A stretch of DNA of 7,035 nucleotides, taken from positions 9,410-16,444 of the forward strand of contig JAAFHH010000014.1 in assembly GCA_013297545.1 (NCBI GenBank), written 5' to 3'. Made by a program: the position numbers and the translations under genes. The stretch comes from Alphaproteobacteria bacterium. Lineage in GTDB: Bacteria > Pseudomonadota > Alphaproteobacteria > Elsterales > Elsteraceae. The notes under the pieces were generated by a model, which saw only the letters and a list, made by a program, of their open reading frames with translations, was not told the DNA's origin and made no database searches. The number at the start of each line of letters is the position of its first letter. Position 1 is the first letter of the stretch. This document shows positions 1-4,632 of this stretch, piece by piece.

Positions 1-446
1 ACCGACAGGAAGGTGAAGCGCCCTTCAAGATCGGTTTCCCACGCGAAGTCGACGCCAACCTCGATCAGTTCCTTGAAGCGTTGGCGACTGTCCGCCAGCG
101 CGTTGCGCAGATTGACGTCGAGGGTGACATCGCGGCCGAGCACCAGGGTGGCGGCACCCACCTCGGCGATCAGCCAGGGCACCAAGCTGGTATCGAGCCA
201 GCGCCGACTGCCGCTGGCATCGCGGGCTTCGATCACCCGGCGTTCGGCCACTTCCGCGTAGAGGTCGCGCAGCGACGATGACCCGTCGAGCCAATCGTGC
301 AGCGCCTTGCCCGCCGCATTGCCGGCGGCGAGGTCGCCCGATGGCAACACCAGCAACATCGGCCCCGGATAGGCCAACAGCTCCGGCGGCAGGGCCGCCA
401 GGGCCGGTCCAAAGCCCGATGCTGTATTCCTTGCCTGATCGCTCAA
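1..446 (-). CDS. PAS-domain sensor/signalling protein, 3' part outside the window
   Basis: This minus-strand reading frame stays open from about 446 to the left edge, so about 148 N-terminal residues are visible. The first ~110 residues look like a PAS-type domain: a LPPELLAYPGPMLLVLP entry, a helical middle, an ARDASGSRRWLDTSLVPW strand pair and a closing LVLGRDVTLD. A short linker helix (NALADSRQRFKELIEVG) leads into a second PAS domain starting VDFAWETDLEGRFTFLS, the classic S-box opening. There is no signal peptide or membrane segment in this part, so it looks cytoplasmic. Proteins of this build usually end in a histidine kinase, GGDEF or GGDEF-EAL module, but the output domain is not visible. 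No in-frame ATG precedes the PAS domain. TTG at 446 has a G-rich stretch (GGGGG) seven bases upstream and gives an MSDQ start; GTG at 452 is the alternative. The gene is divergent from pyrE across a hairpin-bearing spacer. Confidence 0.8.
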   Translation of the reverse strand, partial: MSDQARNTASGFGPALAALPPELLAYPGPMLLVLPSGDLAAGNAAGKALHDWLDGSSSLRDLYAEVAERRVIEARDASGSRRWLDTSLVPWLIAEVGAATLVLGRDVTLDVNLRNALADSRQRFKELIEVGVDFAWETDLEGRFTFLS

Positions 447-483
447 CCCCACGCCCCCGTCCGGTCGTTCGCTCGCCAGCGCT

Positions 484-531
484 GATCCCGCAGGACCACA
501 CCACCGGCTGTTGCAGCGGTGGTGCGGGATC
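484..531. repeat. Large imperfect inverted repeat (hairpin) upstream of pyrE
   Basis: A 48-base dyad nearly fills the spacer between the divergent PAS gene and pyrE. The arms pair in three blocks: GATCCCG (484-490) with CGGGATC (525-531); CACCACC (499-505) with GGTGGTG (518-524); GCTG (507-510) with CAGC (514-517), closing on a TTG loop. One unpaired G (506) and an 8-base bulge (491-498) interrupt the left arm, giving 18 Watson-Crick pairs. No T-run follows on either strand, so it is not a standard intrinsic terminator. It could act in the pyrE leader RNA, as a regulator site for both genes, or be a REP-like element; the sequence alone cannot decide. Confidence 0.7.
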
Positions 532-561
532 GGGCACTGTCCGGCGGTATTCGTAGCGCGT

Positions 562-567
562 GAAGGA
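562..567 (+). promoter_or_regulatory. Ribosome binding site that favours GTG 573 as the pyrE start
   Basis: GAAGGA matches the anti-Shine-Dalgarno core. It directly abuts or overlaps the ATG at 567, so it cannot serve that codon, but it lies five bases before the in-frame GTG at 573. This suggests translation begins at GTG 573, two codons later than the longest ATG frame. Confidence 0.5.
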
Positions 568-1238
568 TGCCTGTGACCAGTCCAGACCCTGCGGCCATCG
601 CGGCAGCCCTGCTTGACATCGAAGCCGTGCACATTCGCCCGGCCGAGCCGTTCACCTTCACCTCCGGCCGCTTGAGCCCGGTATACGTGGATTGCCGCAA
701 GATCATCTCCTTCCCGGCCGAGCGTTCGCTCGTGCTGGCGGGCATGGCGGCTGCGATCACCCAGCAGATCGGCGTGGACGCGATCGATGCGATTGCCGGC
801 GGCGAAACCGCTGGCATCCCCTACGCCGCGTGGCTGGCCGACCGGCTGGGCAAGCCGATGCTGTACGTGCGCAAAAAGCCGAAAGGCTTTGGCCGCAACG
901 CCCAGATCGAAGGCAGCTTCGCGCCCGGCGCGCGGGTGCTGCTGGTCGAGGATCTGGCGACCGATGGCGGCTCCAAGCGCTTGTTCGTCGAAGCGCTCCG
1001 CGCCGCCGACGCCGTCGTCACCGACACGCTGGTGGTGTTCTTCTACCAAGCTGGCGCCAGTGCTGCAGGCCCGCTCGACGACATCGGCGTGCGCCTGCTC
1101 TCGCTCGCGACCTGGGCCGACATTCTCGACGTCGCCGAACGCTCCGGCCGCAAAACCGCTGCGGAGCTTGATCAAGTGCGGGCGTTCCTGAAAGACCCGG
1201 CGGCGTGGTCGGCCGCCCATGGCGGGCCCGCGATTTAA
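567..1238 (+). CDS. pyrE: Orotate phosphoribosyltransferase (PyrE)
   Basis: PyrE transfers the phosphoribosyl group of PRPP to orotate, giving orotidine 5'-monophosphate, the fifth step of de novo UMP synthesis, in the cytoplasm; the family acts as a dimer. The 223-residue frame is about the usual family length. Visible motifs: the orotate-side FTSGRLSPVYVD (31-42), the flexible catalytic loop RKKPKGFGRNAQIEG (102-116) and the PRPP-binding signature VLLVEDLATDGGSK (124-137). The loop keeps its lysines but has Phe where the enterobacterial enzyme has His, a variant I recall from alphaproteobacterial PyrE proteins. The longest frame starts at ATG 567, but the ribosome binding site GAAGGA is better spaced for GTG 573, giving 221 residues. 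The gene stands alone on its strand, with no other pyrimidine gene in view. Its stop overlaps the stop of the convergent kinase gene, leaving no room for a terminator between them. Confidence 0.96.
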   Translation: MPVTSPDPAAIAAALLDIEAVHIRPAEPFTFTSGRLSPVYVDCRKIISFPAERSLVLAGMAAAITQQIGVDAIDAIAGGETAGIPYAAWLADRLGKPMLYVRKKPKGFGRNAQIEGSFAPGARVLLVEDLATDGGSKRLFVEALRAADAVVTDTLVVFFYQAGASAAGPLDDIGVRLLSLATWADILDVAERSGRKTAAELDQVRAFLKDPAAWSAAHGGPAI

Positions 1239-4045
1239 AGCGCTGCGATCGAGGCGATCGCCGCCAGCGTCTCCGGCCCTTCGGCGTGGACGGCGCGGTA
1301 GGCGGTGACGCTGGTGGCCAGCATCGGCAGCAGCGTGCGGGTTGGGGCACTCAAGCCTTCGGTTTCAATTCGGCCGGCCATCGCCGCGAGTTGGGTGGTG
1401 CCGACATTGCCGGCCACCCCCTTGATGCGGTGGGCGATGTCTTGCACTTCGGTGCCGCGCGATTGGCTGACGGCGTGGGTCAGCTGATCGATATCGATCG
1501 CGATCGAGTCAAGCGCTTGGCCCAGCATCTTGTGGAACGCCTCGACGCCAAAGAACCCGAGCCGGTCGGCCAGCAAGGCGGCGTCGAAGGTGGCGGAACT
1601 CGGGTCGTCATCGCTGAGTGTGTGGCCGGGCGCGCCATCGGGCACATTGAGGCCGAGCAGCTGATCAGGCCCGAGGTCACCGCGCCAACGGTCGATTTCG
1701 GTGGCGAGCGCGTCGCGCACGATCGGCTTGGTGAGGAAGCCGTTCATGCCAGCGCTGAAGCAGCGCTCGCGATCTTCCGGCGTCACGTTGGCGGTCAGCG
1801 CGATGATCGGCACGGTGACGCCCTGCTCGCGCAGACGCACTGTTGCCTCAACACCGCCGAGGCGCGGCATCTGCATGTCCATCAGCACGAGATCGAACGG
1901 CCCATCTGTCGCGACGGCGTCAATCGCGGCCAGGCCATCGCCCGCGATCGTCGCCCGGTGGCCGAGCCAGTCGAGCATGCCGGCGATCACCATCTGGTTC
2001 ACTTGATTGTCTTCCGCAACCAGGATCCGCAGCGTCGAGCGGGTGGCGGGGATCGCGGCCACCGGGGCCGTCGCTGGCTGCAAGCGCGCTGAGGGCAATT
2101 CACCAGCGAGCGCGCGCAGCAGCAGGGATGGCCGCACCGGGCGCACCAACACACCATCAAGGCCAAGCGCGCGCGCGTCGATCGCATCGCCAATGTCGGC
2201 GAGCACAAACACCTGGGTCGCCTGGCCAGCGGCGGCGCGCAATCCTTCAACCACCGCCGCCGGGTCAAGCCCCAGCGCATCGCGCGCGATCAAGATGGTG
2301 CGCGCGGGCTCTGCACTCAGGCGATCAATCGCGGCCATGGCGTCGGCTTCGGCCACCAAGGTGCCGAGCCAGAGATCGAGTTGGCGCGCGACCAGGGCGA
2401 CATCGACCGCGGCGCCCACCAGCAGCACCGACTGGGTCGGGTCCGGTTGCAGCGGAATGTCGCCGGGCACTGGGGCGACTGGCACTTCGAACCAGAAGGT
2501 GGACCCCAACCCCTCGGTGCTCTCAATGCCGATCTGGCCGCCCATCAGCTGGACCAGCTGGCGGCAGATCGCGAGACCGAGACCCGTACCACCGCGCCGG
2601 CGCAGGCCCGCACGCTCGATCTGGCTGAAGGCCTCGAACAGGCGCACCTGGTCTGGAGCCGCGATGCCGATACCGGTGTCCGCCACATCGAAGCGCACGA
2701 CGCGGGCGCCGTCAGTGCGCGTGCTCATCAGCCGCAGCTGCAAGGTGATCGAGCCGCGATCGGTGAACTTCAAGGCGTTGGACACCAGGTTCATCAGCAC
2801 CTGACGCACCCGGCCATCATCGGCCAACACCCGCCCGCCCGCGCGCGGATCGAGCAGCACGCCGATGTCCAAGCCCTTGGCGTCGGCGCGCGGCTGGAAC
2901 AGTTCGACCACGGTCTCCGCGATGTCGACGAAGGAGGTCGGCTCGCTCTCGATCACCATCGCACCGGCCTCGATCTTTGAGAAGTCGAGGATGTCGTTGA
3001 TGATCACGAGCAATGCATCGGCCGAGCTGCGGATCGCTTCAGCGCGCGCGCGCTGGGCACTGTCGAGCGTGCCGTCGAGCAACAGGCCGGCCATGCCGAT
3101 CACGCCGTTCATCGGCGTGCGGATTTCGTGGCTCATGGTGGCGAGGAATTCAGACTTCGCGAGGTTTGCAGCCTCGGCTTCCGTGCGCGCGGCTTCGAGC
3201 TGGGTTTCGCGCTCGCGCAAGGTGTTGACCATCGCGTCCGACCGGTCGCGTTCCGCGCGCAGATCATCGTTGGAGCGTTGCAGCTGCAGGGTGGCATCGC
3301 GCAGCGCCTGGGTGCGCTTGGCAACCTCGGCTTCTAGCTCAGACGCACTGGTCGCCAGTTCTTGCCGGCTGCGGCCGAACCACCAGGCGACCGCGCCGAT
3401 CAGCAGGGCAGCCAAGGCTGCGAGCCCGATCAGCGTGTTCAGCGTGCGGTTGGCCCGCTGGACGGCAGCCCCGCTGCGCAGTTCGGCGTCTGCAACCGTG
3501 TAGGCTTGGCTGCGGGTGAGGGTGGCGTTCAGGCTATCGACCAGCCGGTTGTAGGGCGCCATGAACGCGATCGCAGCCTGCACGTCCAGTTCCAGCATGC
3601 CGGCGACGAATTCGGTCGCACCGCGGAACAAGCGCAGTTCCTCCAACGCTTGGTCGAGGCCGGCCGCCCCCTCGCCATCAGTGTAGCGCTGGCGGTAGTC
3701 GATCAACTCGCGCAGCGCGCCGTCGATGTTGATGGCCAAGCGCGCGAACTGGGCGGCGTCTTCTTGGATGTTGCCAACGCCGGAGGCGGCTTGCGCCAGC
3801 AACCGATACAGCCCGGCGTTGACCTGGGTGATGTTGCCGGAAATGCGGGCGAGCTGCACCGTGTCGTCGAGGTTCTGATCGATCAGCAGGCGCGTTTCAT
3901 CCACCGTGGTGCGCACGGCACTGTTGCCGATCACCACCAAGGCGGTCAGCACAGCCACCACCAGGACTGGTGCGGCAATAATGCCAAGCCACGTCCAGCG
4001 CCCCTGGGTCGCAGAGGGTGGGGGGGTCGAAGAGGGTGCCGTCAC
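1235..4045 (-). CDS. Membrane-bound hybrid sensor histidine kinase with pseudo-receiver, receiver and HPt domains
   Basis: An unorthodox (BarA/TorS-like layout) two-component sensor of 936 residues. From the chosen start: a short cytoplasmic tail; membrane helix 1 (18-40); an extracytoplasmic, largely helical sensing region (41-200) of no family I recognise; membrane helix 2 (204-223); a coiled coil (226-297); HisKA with SHEIRTPMNG and phospho-acceptor His306; HATPase with N box NLVSNALKF (Asn419 region), G1 DTGIG (456-460) and G2 GGTGLGLAI (485-493); a degenerate receiver (about 538-650); a true receiver (672-785) with Glu678/Asp679, phospho-acceptor Asp723 (VLMD) and Lys773 (LTKP); and an HPt domain with His872 (AHRIKG). 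The expected relay is His306 to Asp723 to His872, then to an unlinked response regulator not in this window. GTG 4045 is chosen because AGGA lies seven bases upstream and the first membrane helix follows soon after. The frame is open further upstream, but that part overlaps the cysteine-cluster gene. TTG 4117 is an alternative start overlapping the upstream stop. Signal and target genes are unknown. Confidence 0.93.
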   Translation of the reverse strand: MTAPSSTPPPSATQGRWTWLGIIAAPVLVVAVLTALVVIGNSAVRTTVDETRLLIDQNLDDTVQLARISGNITQVNAGLYRLLAQAASGVGNIQEDAAQFARLAINIDGALRELIDYRQRYTDGEGAAGLDQALEELRLFRGATEFVAGMLELDVQAAIAFMAPYNRLVDSLNATLTRSQAYTVADAELRSGAAVQRANRTLNTLIGLAALAALLIGAVAWWFGRSRQELATSASELEAEVAKRTQALRDATLQLQRSNDDLRAERDRSDAMVNTLRERETQLEAARTEAEAANLAKSEFLATMSHEIRTPMNGVIGMAGLLLDGTLDSAQRARAEAIRSSADALLVIINDILDFSKIEAGAMVIESEPTSFVDIAETVVELFQPRADAKGLDIGVLLDPRAGGRVLADDGRVRQVLMNLVSNALKFTDRGSITLQLRLMSTRTDGARVVRFDVADTGIGIAAPDQVRLFEAFSQIERAGLRRRGGTGLGLAICRQLVQLMGGQIGIESTEGLGSTFWFEVPVAPVPGDIPLQPDPTQSVLLVGAAVDVALVARQLDLWLGTLVAEADAMAAIDRLSAEPARTILIARDALGLDPAAVVEGLRAAAGQATQVFVLADIGDAIDARALGLDGVLVRPVRPSLLLRALAGELPSARLQPATAPVAAIPATRSTLRILVAEDNQVNQMVIAGMLDWLGHRATIAGDGLAAIDAVATDGPFDLVLMDMQMPRLGGVEATVRLREQGVTVPIIALTANVTPEDRERCFSAGMNGFLTKPIVRDALATEIDRWRGDLGPDQLLGLNVPDGAPGHTLSDDDPSSATFDAALLADRLGFFGVEAFHKMLGQALDSIAIDIDQLTHAVSQSRGTEVQDIAHRIKGVAGNVGTTQLAAMAGRIETEGLSAPTRTLLPMLATSVTAYRAVHAEGPETLAAIASIAAL

Positions 4046-4052
4046 GCTGCCA

Positions 4053-4056
4053 TCCT
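4053..4056 (-). promoter_or_regulatory. Ribosome binding site that sets the histidine kinase start
   Basis: AGGA on the minus strand ends seven bases before GTG 4045, a near-ideal spacing. TTG 4117, the main competitor, has only a weak CGGG upstream. The codons between 4117 and 4046 (including AGA, TCA, GCA and GTT) are less GC-ending than the rest of the gene, which also favours the later start. Confidence 0.5.
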
Positions 4057-4113
4057 GATCCGCAACCGCCAGCGGAACTCTGACGCGCAGCTTTGCTGAG
4101 GCGACGCCATCCG

Positions 4114-4596
4114 TCAACGTGCCCGACGGCGGCTGGGGCGCTTCTCGCGCGGCCAGACCACGATGTAGTCTTCGTAATCGACACCGCTCTCCTCGACCAC
4201 CTGCTCGCTGATGGTGCGGCCCTGCACCGACCAGCCGAGCCGATGCACGGCCGCGCGATCTCCCGAGATCAAGTGGTGCCAGTCCGGCAGCGGCTTGCCG
4301 GCGGCGACCAGGCGGTAGGCGCAGGTGTCGGGCAAAAAGTCCAATGTGGCGATGGTGTCGGCGGTGATCTTGATGCAGGTTGGCACCCGATTGAACCGGT
4401 TGGCATAGTCCCCACACCCGCAGGCGTCGCTGTCGAACAGGCGGCAGGCGACGCGGGTTGCGAACCGCTCGCCGGTCTCGTCATTTTCCAAGGTAAAGGT
4501 GCAGCACTTGCCGCAGCCGTCACACAGGCTTTCCCATTCAGCCGCTGAGAGCCTGTCCAGCGGTTTGGCAATCCAGAAGGGCTGGTCCAACGTCAT
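4114..4596 (-). CDS. YcgN-family cysteine cluster protein (CxxCxxCC, UPF0260-like)
   Basis: A 160-residue cytoplasmic protein closely resembling E. coli YcgN from memory: the shared pattern runs PFW...AEWESLCDGCGKCC...VACR...C.C..Y..RF...P.CIK...LP.TCAYRL. Nine cysteines are visible (25, 28, 31, 32, 51, 59, 61, 74, 92). The CxxCxxCC core at 25-32 suggests a bound metal or Fe-S cluster, but no biochemical role is firmly established for the family, so none is assigned. ATG 4596 is chosen because the MTLDQPFW opening matches the family's N-terminus; an in-frame ATG at 4647 would add 17 poorly conserved residues and overlap the divergent glycosyltransferase start. No Shine-Dalgarno sequence precedes ATG 4596, and a promoter-like -10 lies just upstream, so the message may be leaderless. 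The kinase gene follows on the same strand after 68 bases, so the two may be co-transcribed. The C-terminus is basic (RPSRRRAR). Confidence 0.92.
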   Translation of the reverse strand: MTLDQPFWIAKPLDRLSAAEWESLCDGCGKCCTFTLENDETGERFATRVACRLFDSDACGCGDYANRFNRVPTCIKITADTIATLDFLPDTCAYRLVAAGKPLPDWHHLISGDRAAVHRLGWSVQGRTISEQVVEESGVDYEDYIVVWPREKRPSRRRAR

Positions 4597-4603
4597 GGCG
4601 ACG

Positions 4604-4632
4604 AGTTTACAGGGATCTGCTTGAAATGGCAG
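4604..4632 (-). promoter_or_regulatory. Candidate promoter for the cysteine-cluster gene
   Basis: On the minus strand, CTGCCA (4632-4627) and TAAACT (4609-4604) are separated by 17 bases; each matches the sigma-70-type consensus at four of six positions. Initiation about seven bases after the -10 box would fall at or next to ATG 4596, which has no ribosome binding site. The site overlaps the ribosome binding site and first codons of the divergent glycosyltransferase gene. It was found by eye and weak matches of this kind occur by chance, so it is tentative. Confidence 0.25.

Noticed and set aside
484..531. The pyrE-upstream hairpin as an intrinsic terminator
   Set aside because: No T-run follows the stem on either strand, and it sits between divergent gene starts where no transcript needs to end.
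25..537. 170-codon minus-strand frame opposite the left edge
   Set aside because: Its Arg/Gly-rich product is a shadow; a neighbouring minus-strand frame over the same bases reads as clear PAS-domain sequence.
1486..1499. Perfect 14-base palindrome GATCGATATCGATC
   Set aside because: It lies within the HPt-coding region, encoding an Ile/Asp-rich stretch; repeated GAT/ATC codons explain it without a regulatory role.
1205..2092. 295-codon plus-strand frame opposite the kinase C-terminus
   Set aside because: It is antisense to the intact receiver and HPt domains and has no domain-like features; long shadows are expected in high-GC coding DNA.
4046..4417. In-frame N-terminal extension of the histidine kinase reading frame up to ATG 4417
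   Set aside because: It overlaps most of the well-supported cysteine-cluster gene in another frame, and its translation is Arg/His-rich shadow sequence with no membrane or domain features. GTG 4045 has a good ribosome binding site.
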